A program made the translations under genes and the position numbers. Below the pieces are notes generated by a model. That model did no database searches. It saw only the letters and a list, made by a program, of their open reading frames with translations, and was not told the DNA's origin. Of a stretch of DNA of 64,000 nucleotides, positions 8,882 through 17,365 are shown piece after piece (the stretch's first letter is position 1; every line of letters begins with the position of its first letter). Source of the stretch: Vibrio sp. CAU 1672 (GTDB taxonomy: Bacteria > Pseudomonadota > Gammaproteobacteria > Enterobacterales > Vibrionaceae). The stretch is taken from the NCBI RefSeq assembly GCF_029223195.1, contig NZ_JARHUF010000002.1, forward strand, positions 62,001 through 126,000, given 5' to 3'.

Positions 8882-9610
8882 CTAAGAAGCCATATAAAGG
8901 TTGAGTTGTTCGAGCGCTTGTTTATGCAACTGACAAATACGGGGAGGTGTCAGATTAAGTACAAGGGCTATTTCATGTAGATTGAGCTCGTGTTGGTAAA
9001 ATAACGTTAGTAGCAACTGATCTCGTTTAGAAAGCTTTTTGATCGCCGTATCCAGGCTACGGCGAATGTGCTCATGCTCCATACCGTCGTAACAGCTACC
9101 CAAACTGGTTTCCATGCCGCCTTCAAGCAGTTGATCCAAACTCTGTAGCTCCCCGGCTAGCGCGGCATTCTGTCGTGCGTAGTAATCGCTCGCGTCGGTT
9201 CCCAGCGCTTGTATGATTTCTGCATCGGTAGGCTGCCTGCCCAGCTGGCGGGTGAGATCGCGGGTCACGTCATTGAGCTCATGGGCTTGCTGGCGGGTTT
9301 TACGCGAGCGCCAGTCTAAGCGTCTTAGCTCATCAAGTATGGCTCCGCGCACCCGGCAGACAGCAAAGGCCGGAAAGTTTTCATCATCGACGTTGCCGTA
9401 ACGGCGGCCAGCTTCGATTAACGCGATCAATCCAATTTGCTGCATGTCTTCAATACTACAATGGGAAGTCGCGTGGGCCCGGAGTTGATTTACCACTCGT
9501 TTAACCATGATCTGATGACGCTGCAACAGCATGTTCTCATCAATTTTCACCGATGGAGTATTAAACTCTTCCGCCGTTGAGTAGCTGTCCTGTAAGTTCA
9601 TCTCCAACAT
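8882..9610 (-). CDS. lafS: lateral flagellar sigma factor 28 (FliA type)
   Basis: A 242-residue sigma-28 of normal length. It has region 2 (MQQIGLIALIEAGRRYG, then FPAFAVCRVRGAILDELR and a DWRSRKTR segment), region 3, and a region 4 helix-turn-helix near the C-terminus (LNLHEIALVLNLTPPRICQL). It directs RNA polymerase to late flagellar promoters. A sigma-28 inside the lateral cluster matches LafS of V. parahaemolyticus, which turns on lafA and the motor genes. No anti-sigma factor is encoded in this window. Confidence 0.95.
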   Translation of the reverse strand: MLEMNLQDSYSTAEEFNTPSVKIDENMLLQRHQIMVKRVVNQLRAHATSHCSIEDMQQIGLIALIEAGRRYGNVDDENFPAFAVCRVRGAILDELRRLDWRSRKTRQQAHELNDVTRDLTRQLGRQPTDAEIIQALGTDASDYYARQNAALAGELQSLDQLLEGGMETSLGSCYDGMEHEHIRRSLDTAIKKLSKRDQLLLTLFYQHELNLHEIALVLNLTPPRICQLHKQALEQLNLYMAS

Positions 9611-9621
9611 AGTTGTGCTCC

Positions 9622-10119
9622 CTACTGCACAACGTATTTGGTGAGGAGCACATCATCGATATTGCGTACGATAGCGGTTTTGTCGAAGGTCTGGAGCAAA
9701 GTCGCTTTTACTTCATTTTGTAAAATGTTGATCGCACCGGGCTGTTGCAGTTCGTCAAAGGTTTTGTCACTGAACAGTTTCAGCATTGAATTTTGTATCA
9801 TTGGCATGTAGTTATCGATTTCTTGGATCTGCTCTGGGTTGCGTGTCTCGATAGCCAGTTCCAGCATTACAAAATGCGTCTGTTTTTTACCTTTGATCGT
9901 CAATACGAGTTTATCTAAAGGGTGAAAACTCGGAGTTATGTCTGGTTCTGCTGCTTTGACCGGCTGTTTGGAAAGAAATGCCAGCGGCGAGTTTTCCAGG
10001 CTAAGTGCATCACCAGATTTCGTCAGCCACCAAATACCGCCGGCTAACGTACCTGCCGAAACGAGGGCACTGGTGATGATCATGGCGAAAAACATAGCGA
10101 TCATTTGTGGTTTGGTCAT
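9622..10119 (-). CDS. lafF: lateral flagellar basal-body protein FliL
   Basis: A 165-residue single-pass protein with an N-terminal helix (MIAMFFAMIITSALVSAGTL) and a periplasmic FliL domain. That domain has the pattern LDKLVLTIKG, a long central strand-helix and the C-terminal VLLTKYVVQ. FliL forms a ring round the stator and supports torque, especially in swarming cells. It lies between fliK and fliA. The identity follows from domain pattern plus position, since FliL sequences are variable. Confidence 0.88.
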   Translation of the reverse strand: MTKPQMIAMFFAMIITSALVSAGTLAGGIWWLTKSGDALSLENSPLAFLSKQPVKAAEPDITPSFHPLDKLVLTIKGKKQTHFVMLELAIETRNPEQIQEIDNYMPMIQNSMLKLFSDKTFDELQQPGAINILQNEVKATLLQTFDKTAIVRNIDDVLLTKYVVQ

Positions 10120-10141
10120 AACCTTTTTCCTCGATAATTAT

Positions 10142-11329
10142 TTAGGCTTGCGTGTTGAGCCAGTGTTCTGAATAGTTGGATGTAGATTGAGTTTCTGATG
10201 TGGCAAATTCACGACTGGCAAAAATAGTGCTTTCCTCGTCGATCGGCTGCTGGGACTGATGCTGTTGTCCTTGCTCTGAGCCGACATTCACATCGACATG
10301 AACAAAGTTTTGTTGTTGTAGTTCCACGCGTAATCGCTCGGAGACTTGCATCAGTGCTTCCCGGGTTGCTGCAGTACTGGTGTTAATTTGTACGCTCAGG
10401 CGGTCACCTTCGACGCGCACCATGAGATCCAGTTTGCCCAGCTCAGGCGGGTCAAGGCGGATCTTGGCTTCTTGCATATTTTGTTGCGCCTGAAGTGTTA
10501 CCCGGTCATGCAGTACCTGCATCATTTGCTCCCCCCACTTTCCTGCCTGGGTATCAATGCGCATTGATGCCCATTCTGGTCCTTGGGTGTGAGACGGGCT
10601 GATACTAGGTGACGAAGCCGGAGCAGCCAACTGATTCGCATTCGGTAGGGGGGCCGTAACCGCCCCTTGGACCTGGCCAGCTTGGTTTTGTTGTATTAGT
10701 GTCGTTATGTCAATTTGACCGGAATTCAGCTTGCCAGTGGTTTGACTTACGGCTTCTGCAATGTGCTGGTGGGGATTGCTGACACCAGTATGATTAGCCT
10801 GGTTACTTACCAGTGCCGCCGATAAATTTAACTTGGCTTTGGCCATTTTTCCTTCGGCAGAAGTGACCGAAGCGGTAGCCAGTTGTTGCGGCATTGCTGA
10901 AGAGGAGGCCGCCTGCACACTCTGTTTGCCAGTGGTAATCTGCCCGATCATTTTCTGGCCGAGCAATTGTGCCTGTTGTACTACGTTACTGTCCGGTACA
11001 GTGGTGCTGACCGGAAAGTGTGTGAGTGGCAGTTGCGCAGTAGAGCCCGGCAATATGGCCGCAGAGTCTACAGCTGTGTTTAGTGCAGAGTCCTCCAGCG
11101 AAGGCTCTTCTTCCAGTTCGATTGGTGTTTGTGGCACAGTAGTGGTTAACTGAGCCTGAACCGGGGAATGAAAGCCAACCGCCGGACTGGTTTGCGGATG
11201 CAAGGCGGCGAACGCTGCATCAGCGCCTGGTGCACTTAACTCGCCCCTGGCTCCGGAGATTTTTCCTTCGGTTTGGTTTGCTTTGTTAGCCGAGCCGGGC
11301 GTATTAGCCTGGGCTGCAAGCGAGATCAT
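10142..11329 (-). CDS. lafE: lateral flagellar hook-length control protein FliK
   Basis: A 395-residue protein with a long Ala/Gln/Ser-rich, low-complexity first two thirds, the molecular ruler part. A compact C-terminal Flg_hook domain follows from about residue 260 (EAKIRLDPPELGKLDLMVRV, then a helix near REALMQVSERLRVELQQQ). FliK measures hook length and switches FlhB export specificity. It overlaps the upstream gene by 4 bases. Composition of the N-terminal part is typical, not a sign of damage. Confidence 0.9.
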   Translation of the reverse strand: MISLAAQANTPGSANKANQTEGKISGARGELSAPGADAAFAALHPQTSPAVGFHSPVQAQLTTTVPQTPIELEEEPSLEDSALNTAVDSAAILPGSTAQLPLTHFPVSTTVPDSNVVQQAQLLGQKMIGQITTGKQSVQAASSSAMPQQLATASVTSAEGKMAKAKLNLSAALVSNQANHTGVSNPHQHIAEAVSQTTGKLNSGQIDITTLIQQNQAGQVQGAVTAPLPNANQLAAPASSPSISPSHTQGPEWASMRIDTQAGKWGEQMMQVLHDRVTLQAQQNMQEAKIRLDPPELGKLDLMVRVEGDRLSVQINTSTAATREALMQVSERLRVELQQQNFVHVDVNVGSEQGQQHQSQQPIDEESTIFASREFATSETQSTSNYSEHWLNTQA

Positions 11330-11646
11330 TCTTCCGTCTCCATGGTCATAGCAAGTTGGTAAGCCATAGCCCGCTCTTGTTGAGCACTGACTAGCTCCAT
11401 CTGTTGTTGCAACTCGGCCGTCGCTTTTTCCAACGCTTGAGCCGCGATCGCGTGTGCTTGTTTAGCGCGCTGGATGACGGGCGCGAGTTTAGGGTCTTTC
11501 AGGATTGGCCGATGGCTGACCAGCAGCTCACGGAGCTGCAAATCATAGCGTTTAAGTGCCTGCCAATCAGCCGTTTGGGTTGCGGCTTGGATCAACTGAG
11601 CAAGGTGGCGGAACTGCTCTGGTGAGGCTTTATGCTTGCTTACCAA
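11326..11646 (-). CDS. lafD: small helical protein in FliT position (LafD)
   Basis: A 106-residue, almost fully alpha-helical protein rich in Gln and Ala (KATAELQQQMELVSAQQE). It overlaps fliS by 17 bases upstream and fliK by 4 bases downstream. FliT chaperones are about 100-120 residues, helical and poorly conserved, and bind FliD and export ATPase parts. The position fliD-fliS-this gene-fliK matches lafD of V. parahaemolyticus. I infer the FliT role from length and position; no diagnostic motif is visible. Confidence 0.75.
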   Translation of the reverse strand: MVSKHKASPEQFRHLAQLIQAATQTADWQALKRYDLQLRELLVSHRPILKDPKLAPVIQRAKQAHAIAAQALEKATAELQQQMELVSAQQERAMAYQLAMTMETEE

Positions 11647-12016
11647 AATTCATCCAACCTTCTCGAATGTTACCCATCACGCGCTCTACGTTCACTAAAC
11701 GTTCCGCGTCATTTTGTACACTGGCGGTATACAGCTCCATTTGGCAGAAGTCATACAACTGACGCAAATTCTCCGCCACTTCGCCGCCATTTTCTTCATC
11801 CAGGGCGCTGCTCAAGCCGATCAGGATGTTCATGCACTTGTTGATGCCAGCACCTTTTTCCGCCAAGCGACCAGCAGCCAAGTGGCCGCGAACACGTTCG
11901 ATTTCATCTAATAAGCCATCAATTAACATGATGACCAGTTGATGCGGGGTAGCTGCGGCTGCCTGAGCATCAAGATCGACCTGTTGGTATGAGCCGTAAC
12001 CGGAATCCATAAGCAT
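11630..12016 (-). CDS. lafC: lateral flagellin export chaperone FliS
   Basis: A 128-residue chaperone from ATG 12016, chosen because AGGAG lies 8 bases upstream; the frame itself opens further upstream inside fliD. It carries the FliS pattern: an N-terminal tyrosine motif (GYGSYQQVDLDAQAAAATPH), then QLVIMLIDGLLDEIERVRGHL, then MNILIGLSSALD. FliS wraps the flagellin C-terminus in the cytoplasm until export. It follows fliD and precedes the FliT-like gene. Confidence 0.93.
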   Translation of the reverse strand: MLMDSGYGSYQQVDLDAQAAAATPHQLVIMLIDGLLDEIERVRGHLAAGRLAEKGAGINKCMNILIGLSSALDEENGGEVAENLRQLYDFCQMELYTASVQNDAERLVNVERVMGNIREGWMNFGKQA

Positions 12017-12035
12017 GAGTATTTCTCCTAAAGCT

Positions 12036-13373
12036 TTAACCAAACATCGACATGGTTTGGTTCATTTGAGTCATTAAACTATTCATTTGGGTAAACTGCT
12101 TGACGTAACGCTCGTATGACATGTCATACTTACGCTCCAGCGCGGTCTGTTTATCGCTGATGCGGTCCAGGCTCATTCGCAGAGCTTCCTTACGCGATTT
12201 GAATGCGCCGGAAGAGAACTTCAGGAACGGGTCTGCCATGGCGTCCAGGGAATCGAGCAGGGCACCTTCACCGTTGAACATCGCTTCTAAGCCCGCGCTG
12301 TTGTTTTTTTGCGCTTCGTTGAACTTGTCCTGGTCAACTTCTAGTTTACCGTTGCGATCCAAAGACAGACCAACATCACTTAAGCGCATGCCGCCGTGTT
12401 CACTTCGGATCAGGCTACCCAGTTGATTTTCAATCGAACGCAAGGTAGGGTCACCGGCCAGAACGCCGCGTGACGTCTCTTCATCACCGGTATTTGTGTA
12501 TTTATCGATCGTCGAAACCAGTGTGTTGTAGGCTTCAACAAATTTATCCAACTGCTCCTTGGTGCCTTCACTATCGGTACCAATTCCGAGGCTGATAGGT
12601 GTTTCGCCAGAGACCTGCGCTTTTGCTACGGTAATATCAACCCCGTCAATCACCCCCTCGAAGGTGTTGCTGCTGTTGGTCAGCTTCAGGCCGGTGGTTT
12701 CTGCGCCCAGCCAAATCACCGCATCCTTTGGCGCACTGATTTCGTTTAGGTTGGTGAATGCATCTTCAAACCAGGTTTGGCCGGTACCGGTCGCCGAGAC
12801 GTTAATCTGGTTAGCGACTCCCGTTTCGGCGCTTGACAGCATGAAGTGGGTCTGGCCGTTAGAACGTACCAGGGTGGCGTTTACGCCGGGGTTATTACTG
12901 TCATTATTGATGGCAGTGACGAGATCGCTCATGGTTGCTTTTCCGTCACCGTCGGTATCCAAGCTGGCAAGGTCTAACGACATGGTGGTGCCGTCGATAG
13001 TAAAATCTAACGTCCCGCTAAGTGGGATCTCGGTGGTGGCGTCGAGATCCGCTGGCATTCCGGTGGAAACCTGATGCGCAGTGGCGACCTGCTCAACAAA
13101 TATCTGGTAGCTTCCGACCAGGGCATTCGCGTCAGCATCGGCGCTGAAATAGCCATCCTGAGAGGTAGTCGCACTGTTTTTAATGATGCTGCTGGTACTG
13201 CTGTTCATTTCATTCAGCGCACTGCGGAAATCGCGCAGCGCCGTTTCTACTTTGCCAAGGGCACTCAGTTGTGACTGGTACTTATTGGTCTGTAACTGAT
13301 AACGCTGCTGGAATGGCTGAACGTCATAGGTGGCCAGTTGGGTTGCCATGCTGATTGGATCAAACGAACTCAT
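12036..13373 (-). CDS. lafB: lateral flagellar filament cap protein FliD
   Basis: A 445-residue cap protein. The N-terminal FliD domain lies in the first 110 residues and includes the coiled segment QTNKYQSQLSALGKVETALR. A variable central part follows, then the C-terminal FliD domain from about residue 235 (NTFEGVIDGVDITV, LDKFVEAYNTLVSTIDKYT, LSDVGLSLDRNGKLEVD). It ends in a long coiled coil (YVKQFTQMNSLMTQMNQT). It sits at the filament tip and folds arriving flagellin. The start at 13373 has GAGGGAG upstream. It is first in the operon that continues to motB. Confidence 0.94.
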   Translation of the reverse strand: MSSFDPISMATQLATYDVQPFQQRYQLQTNKYQSQLSALGKVETALRDFRSALNEMNSSTSSIIKNSATTSQDGYFSADADANALVGSYQIFVEQVATAHQVSTGMPADLDATTEIPLSGTLDFTIDGTTMSLDLASLDTDGDGKATMSDLVTAINNDSNNPGVNATLVRSNGQTHFMLSSAETGVANQINVSATGTGQTWFEDAFTNLNEISAPKDAVIWLGAETTGLKLTNSSNTFEGVIDGVDITVAKAQVSGETPISLGIGTDSEGTKEQLDKFVEAYNTLVSTIDKYTNTGDEETSRGVLAGDPTLRSIENQLGSLIRSEHGGMRLSDVGLSLDRNGKLEVDQDKFNEAQKNNSAGLEAMFNGEGALLDSLDAMADPFLKFSSGAFKSRKEALRMSLDRISDKQTALERKYDMSYERYVKQFTQMNSLMTQMNQTMSMFG

Positions 13374-13757
13374 GAGGTCGCTCCCTCTCTCTCTGTAATC
13401 GGCTTTATCAGCGCAATCGCTGTGCCTGTTTGGATTCTCTTTCGCAAGATGTATGCCGTATTTAAATGCACAATAAATACAATGACTTGCGGCGTTTTGT
13501 GCTGAACGGGAGGAAGCGGGGCTTCCACCTGGTGTGTTCCGCCTTCCTCATTTCAGCTGATGGGGTTTTCCTGTTACATAAGGCGACCGGAAAAGTGCAG
13601 AAATTTAATCTAATTTGCTTTTGCGCTGGAGTGTGAGGGAGGATCTATCAGGTTAGTAGGGGGTGTTCAGGCAACAGTTACTACTGCTTTGGATAGGGGG
13701 CAAAAGTTTTGAGAAGTCTAAGCCACAGGGCCAAACAAATCGTTGGCAAAAAACAAC
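13374..13757. other. promoter region of fliD operon, no gene seen
   Basis: About 384 bases between the terminator of the glycosyltransferase pair and fliD. No credible reading frame was seen. It must contain the promoter for the fliD-to-motB operon. On the minus strand GCCGATTA (13396-13403) resembles the sigma-28 -10 element GCCGATAA, but no TAAA -35 element lies 15 bases upstream, so it is only a candidate. A CT-rich tract lies next to the fliD start. Confidence 0.4.
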
Positions 13758-13778
13758 AAAGCCTCGTTAAGAGGCTTT
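13743..13778 (-). terminator. rho-independent terminator after Maf pair
   Basis: AAAGCCTC and GAGGCTTT form an 8-bp stem with a 5-base loop. On the minus strand a T-rich run (TTGTTTTTTG) follows. It closes the two-gene glycosyltransferase unit and separates it from the fliD operon. Confidence 0.8.
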
Positions 13779-13792
13779 GCTATCGGCTGACT

Positions 13793-14047
13793 CTAGTGTA
13801 GCTCGCGCAGTTTTGGCGCGACTTCATATCTGAGGATATCGGCTAAAGTGGTAAAATCGTGCGCTTCACGTGCATGGTTAATATTGGCCAGTATTTGTAG
13901 CACCATGCTCCGTTCGCTTTGGACGCTAAATAATTTAACCAGCAGGTTCAGACACTGAGCCAGCATCAGGTCACCGGTTAAATGATCGCCGTAGTAATAC
14001 ACCTCAGAGGTCTTAACAAAAATATCGTAAACAGCCTTATTTTCCAT
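13793..14047 (-). CDS. 84-residue protein coupled to flagellin glycosyltransferase, unknown function
   Basis: A small, soluble and probably helical protein (84 residues) whose start overlaps the Maf gene stop by 11 bases. It has an aromatic patch (VYYYGDHLTGDLM), then a Leu-rich helix (LAQCLNLLVKLFSVQSERSM). No signal peptide, membrane helix or metal motif is visible, and I do not recognise the family. The tight overlap suggests it acts with the glycosyltransferase, perhaps as a helper or a flagellin-handling protein. A terminator follows its stop directly. Confidence 0.7.
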   Translation of the reverse strand: MENKAVYDIFVKTSEVYYYGDHLTGDLMLAQCLNLLVKLFSVQSERSMVLQILANINHAREAHDFTTLADILRYEVAPKLRELH

Positions 14048-15353
14048 ATAGCGCCTCTACTTCGAAATATTCTGCACCGACGATTTTTGCTCCGATGCGG
14101 CTCCAGTTATAAAACTTGGTTTGCGGTGCGCAGGCGATCAGGTTTTCTACCCCGCTGCCGAACATACGGTACGCCGGTGAGGTTTTGATTTGTTCACCAA
14201 AGCCATTCTCTACCCTTGCAGTCATGGAGCTATTAGGGTCATCCGCGCGGTTTTCTCTGCTGGAGTGAATTTTATCGCCGGGGAAGGCAAAATCACAGCC
14301 GATAAGCGCTATCCGGGTGGCGCCCTGCAGTAAAGTCATGTGGATCAGCGGGTGAATTACCGAGCCGAACGAATAAGGGCGGTATTTGACCGGAAGATTT
14401 TGGGCAAAACGGTCATAAGTGAAATCACCCAGGTGCAGGTAGTATTTTTCCCCGTGCCAGTTCTGGAAAATGCGCTTTGGCATCCGGCTGGCAAACACCA
14501 ATATGGTATTTGTGGCAATTTCGTAAGGAATGTGCTCGTCGCTCAGGTCAATATCAACCGCGAAAACCACATCTGGTTTTATGCCGTTTTCTATCAGGCA
14601 TTTACATGCGGTGGACGCCGCGATTAACTTTGGCCGGTTCGGCAAGTTGTAAACGTATTTCAGTTCGTCAATATGGTGTAGCAGTGACGGCCCGGCACCA
14701 ATACAGATGGCGTCGTCGACTTGATACTGTAGGTAATGGTCAGATGAAGGGAGGCGTTTCAGTGCCGGTGCGTTCTCTTGTTCGATTACCTGCAACGCTT
14801 CATCTTTGTGGCGGTGGCTGGCATTGGCGTGCGCAATCAGCATGCGGTTTTCCATGCGGAAGTAGAGCCACTGGTGGGTAAAACGTGAAATCGCCCGGTC
14901 AGCGTTGATAATGATACATTCATCCCACGCCAGGCTCGCCAGGTGTTGACCGAGATCGGGTGCATCTTCTGATACAATCGTTAAGGAAAAGCGTGGGTCA
15001 GACAGCCAGGCTTGAGGAACAAGCGAGAGTACTAATTTGGCCAGCGGCAGGTTATACAGGTGAAGACACACCGATTGGGCGTTACTGTCCTGTGCCAGCA
15101 GGGCGGGCACATTCCCCATGCCTAAGCCCCAGATATGATAGTTGTTTCCGGCTGTTAAACTGCGATACTGGAATGCTTCTTCCACCGGATCATACGCACT
15201 GCTCAGTTGGACACCGTTGACTTTTAATGTCATTGCCGATTTCTCGATCACCTCAAAGTGCAAATCGTTGAAATCAGCGGCCTCTAGCGCCTGCGCAACT
15301 TCCGGCCAACGCGCGCGGATAATATCGATATGTTGGGTATAAATCGGGGTCAT
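14037..15353 (-). CDS. Maf-type (DUF115) flagellin glycosyltransferase
   Basis: A 438-residue cytoplasmic protein of the motility-associated factor family. Recognisable parts are YHIWGLGMGNVPALL near residue 75, the nucleotide-sugar fold start AICIGAGPSLLHHIDELK, KLIAASTACKCLIENGIKPD, VFAVDIDL, and TRIALIGCDFAFPGDKIHS near the C-terminus. Maf proteins transfer nonulosonic acids (pseudaminic or legionaminic acid) to flagellin before export. In Aeromonas a maf gene also lies within the lateral flagellar locus. Here it is between lafA and fliD, so LafA is the likely target. No nonulosonate synthesis genes occur in this window. Start 15353 leaves 58 bases to the flagellin stop. Confidence 0.88.
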   Translation of the reverse strand: MTPIYTQHIDIIRARWPEVAQALEAADFNDLHFEVIEKSAMTLKVNGVQLSSAYDPVEEAFQYRSLTAGNNYHIWGLGMGNVPALLAQDSNAQSVCLHLYNLPLAKLVLSLVPQAWLSDPRFSLTIVSEDAPDLGQHLASLAWDECIIINADRAISRFTHQWLYFRMENRMLIAHANASHRHKDEALQVIEQENAPALKRLPSSDHYLQYQVDDAICIGAGPSLLHHIDELKYVYNLPNRPKLIAASTACKCLIENGIKPDVVFAVDIDLSDEHIPYEIATNTILVFASRMPKRIFQNWHGEKYYLHLGDFTYDRFAQNLPVKYRPYSFGSVIHPLIHMTLLQGATRIALIGCDFAFPGDKIHSSRENRADDPNSSMTARVENGFGEQIKTSPAYRMFGSGVENLIACAPQTKFYNWSRIGAKIVGAEYFEVEALYGK

Positions 15354-15368
15354 AATAGGTACTCAACG

Positions 15369-15396
15369 CAAAAAACCCCACCTAAAAGATGGGGTT
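15369..15396 (-). terminator. rho-independent terminator of lafA
   Basis: AACCCCACC and GATGGGGTT pair in a 9-bp stem with one mismatch. On the minus strand it is followed by TTTTTTG. It lies 16 bases after the flagellin stop, as expected for a highly transcribed monocistronic flagellin gene. Confidence 0.85.
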
Positions 15397-15411
15397 AATA
15401 AACTTAAGCGA

Positions 15412-16257
15412 TTAGCGAAGCAGTGACATCGCCATGCCAGGTAGCTGGTTAGTTTGTGACAGAACTGTAGTACCTGCCTGCATCAGCATCTGGTTCTTAG
15501 TCATGTTTGAAGACTCTACTGCAAAGTCAGCATCCATGATACGGCCTTTCGCTGCAGAGGTGTTTTCAGTCATGTTACCCAGGTTAGTCATAGTGTGTTC
15601 CAGGCGGTTGATGTTCGCACCAAACTGAGCACGAGCTGAACCAAGCTTCTCTAGCATACCACCTGTGCTTGCCAGTTTACCTAGTGCAGTTGAAGCAAGG
15701 GCAGCAGTACTGATGCTTGTTAATGCAGCAATAGCGCCAGATACAGCATTTACGTCTGCTTTAGCATTTACAGCTAGTTTTTCAGCACCAGTAGCACCGA
15801 TTTGGAAGCTTACGCTGCTCGCGCCGAAAGCACCGGCTGCAGACAGAAGTTTCTGGCCACCAAATGAGGTGTTAGACACGATGTTTGTCATCTCTGCTGC
15901 CAGCTGTTTGAACTCTGCATCCATTGCAGCACGGTCTTTATCACTGTTGGTGCCGTTCAAAGACTGAGTTGCTAGATCTTGCATGCGGTAAGTGATGTTG
16001 GTCATCTCGTCCATCGCACCTTCAGCAGTCTGCATCATTGAGATGCCGTCTTGTGCGTTACGCATTGCTACGTTCATACCGCGAGTCTGTGATTCCAGAC
16101 GGTTTGCAATTTGCAGACCTGCAGCATCGTCAGCAGCTGAGTTGATGCGGTAACCAGTACTTAGACGCTCCATTGCTGTGTTCAGTAGGTTGCTGTTGTT
16201 GTTCATTGTGTTACGAGTCACAAGTGAAGCGTAGTTAGTATGCATTGATAAAGCCAT
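15412..16257 (-). CDS. lafA: lateral flagellin
   Basis: A 281-residue flagellin. The N-terminal D0/D1 domain is unmistakable ([20 protein letters not shown], then [20 protein letters not shown] and [18 protein letters not shown]). The C-terminal D1/D0 domain has [20 protein letters not shown] and ends [12 protein letters not shown]. The central variable domain is short, as is usual for lateral flagellins compared with polar ones near 375 residues. A strong ribosome site (AAGGAG) lies 7 bases before ATG. It polymerises into the unsheathed lateral filament. It stands alone between its own terminator and upstream region. Confidence 0.97.
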   Translation of the reverse strand: MALSMHTNYASLVTRNTMNNNSNLLNTAMERLSTGYRINSAADDAAGLQIANRLESQTRGMNVAMRNAQDGISMMQTAEGAMDEMTNITYRMQDLATQSLNGTNSDKDRAAMDAEFKQLAAEMTNIVSNTSFGGQKLLSAAGAFGASSVSFQIGATGAEKLAVNAKADVNAVSGAIAALTSISTAALASTALGKLASTGGMLEKLGSARAQFGANINRLEHTMTNLGNMTENTSAAKGRIMDADFAVESSNMTKNQMLMQAGTTVLSQTNQLPGMAMSLLR

Positions 16258-16460
16258 CGTAGTCTCCTTAGTTGCTAACTGTCTATCAGGCCTTGGGATA
16301 TTCCCTAGTCACTAACTAGAGGCGGACGGTTTATCGTAAGGATTAATCAAAAAATAAAAAAAAATCGCATTTGGGCTAGTTTTGCCGTTATTTGGTGATG
16401 CCCGTTCCAGAATGCCTTGGTTTAATTGCTATGAATTGTTGGTTAAGTGTTCAACCTGGA
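16258..16460. promoter_or_regulatory. lafA upstream region
   Basis: This AT-rich stretch must hold the flagellin promoter. On the minus strand TACGATAA (16331-16338) partly matches the sigma-28 -10 element GCCGATAA, with a long A/T run where the -35 should be, but no clear TAAA at the right distance. A short inverted repeat, CTAGT/ACTAG, lies at 16305-16319. The promoter assignment is therefore tentative. Confidence 0.35.
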
Positions 16461-16509
16461 CAAAAAAATGGGTTCTTTTCCCATGACAAATCTGGAATAA
16501 AGAACCCAT
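16461..16509 (-). terminator. rho-independent terminator of fliM-flhA operon
   Basis: ATGGGTTCTTT (16468-16478) and AAAGAACCCAT (16499-16509) form an 11-bp perfect stem around a 20-base loop. On the minus strand it is followed by TTTTTTTG. It closes the operon that runs from fliM to the EAL-like gene. Confidence 0.85.
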
Positions 16510-16549
16510 CGAGGGAGCTGAATGTATTACTGACCAATAAGTTGGGTAG

Positions 16550-17365
16550 TTAATTGCAGTTTTCTGTCTCTTCCTCTTCGAACAACTTAAATGACAGCGA
16601 GGTCGGAATATCACTGAAGTAACCAAAATAGTAGCTCGCGCCGAGCAACATATAACGGTTAAGCTCGACATGGCTGGCAACCCGCCCGGCTACCCACGGG
16701 TAACGGTGGCGGCGCAAAAAGCGGGCAATCGGAAGAAAGGCTTGTCTGTCTTGTTTATCTTCCAGGCTCACCGCCAGCTTGATCATATCCGGGGAAAATT
16801 TGGCGATATGCTCAAAGTGTTTTTGCGCGGTAGCCATTTCAAACCACACTGCGTAAGCATTCTCGTGCAATAACTCGCTCAGTGGCGCAACGCGCTGGTG
16901 ATCGCACAGCGTGTCGTCGCCCTGCAATGAGGGGATGATGTGCCTGAAGGCATCGGAATGATGGGCAATAATTTGCTCGAGAAAATGCGCCCCAGGCGGC
17001 CACAACAACGTATCCAGGCAGATCGGAACGACCACGTTACTGATCAAATCCGGGTGGAAGGTTTCAAGCTGAAACTGGGTCTGGCGCAGGGCCAGGTACA
17101 GGCTGTAGAGATCCAGACACATCCCCATGTCCCGGGAAAGATCAAACTGATAGACGCTCTGTTCGCCACTGGAACCAAAGCGAAGGGTGAGGTGCTGGAA
17201 CTCGACTTCGCCGGTTTTGGCATGACGGATCGCCTGACATGCGTGGCGAATGTCGCTCTGGCAAAATGCGTCAAAGATCAGTTGATCGTCTTCCGTGACG
17301 ACATGTTGCTCAATCAGATCGCGCAAATAATAGAGCATTGTCTGCGTTGTAATGAGATTAGCCAA
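16550..17365 (-). CDS. degenerate EAL-domain-like protein coupled to lateral flhA
   Basis: A 271-residue soluble protein that overlaps the flhA stop by 8 bases. Its last third matches the EAL fold in order: FSPDMIKLAVSLE corresponds to the usual PDFIKLD segment, PWVAGRVASHVELNRYMLLG to AEGVET-eql-LG, and ASYYFGYFSDIP to the QGYYFSKP end. The catalytic EAL, the DDFG metal site and the KxD pair are not visible, so it should not cleave c-di-GMP. Degenerate EAL proteins such as YdiV act by binding flagellar regulators or c-di-GMP. Its coupling to the export gene suggests a regulatory role in lateral flagella. The fold call is my own pattern reading. Confidence 0.68.
   Translation of the reverse strand: MANLITTQTMLYYLRDLIEQHVVTEDDQLIFDAFCQSDIRHACQAIRHAKTGEVEFQHLTLRFGSSGEQSVYQFDLSRDMGMCLDLYSLYLALRQTQFQLETFHPDLISNVVVPICLDTLLWPPGAHFLEQIIAHHSDAFRHIIPSLQGDDTLCDHQRVAPLSELLHENAYAVWFEMATAQKHFEHIAKFSPDMIKLAVSLEDKQDRQAFLPIARFLRRHRYPWVAGRVASHVELNRYMLLGASYYFGYFSDIPTSLSFKLFEEEETENCN

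Noticed and set aside
13374..13757. c-di-GMP riboswitch or small RNA in the gap before fliD
   Set aside because: No GEMM core pattern or strong structured RNA was seen; only a CT-rich tract and a partial sigma-28 -10.
16258..16400. Clear sigma-28 promoter for lafA
   Set aside because: Only a partial -10 (TACGATAA) was found and no -35 at the correct spacing, so it was left as a tentative region.
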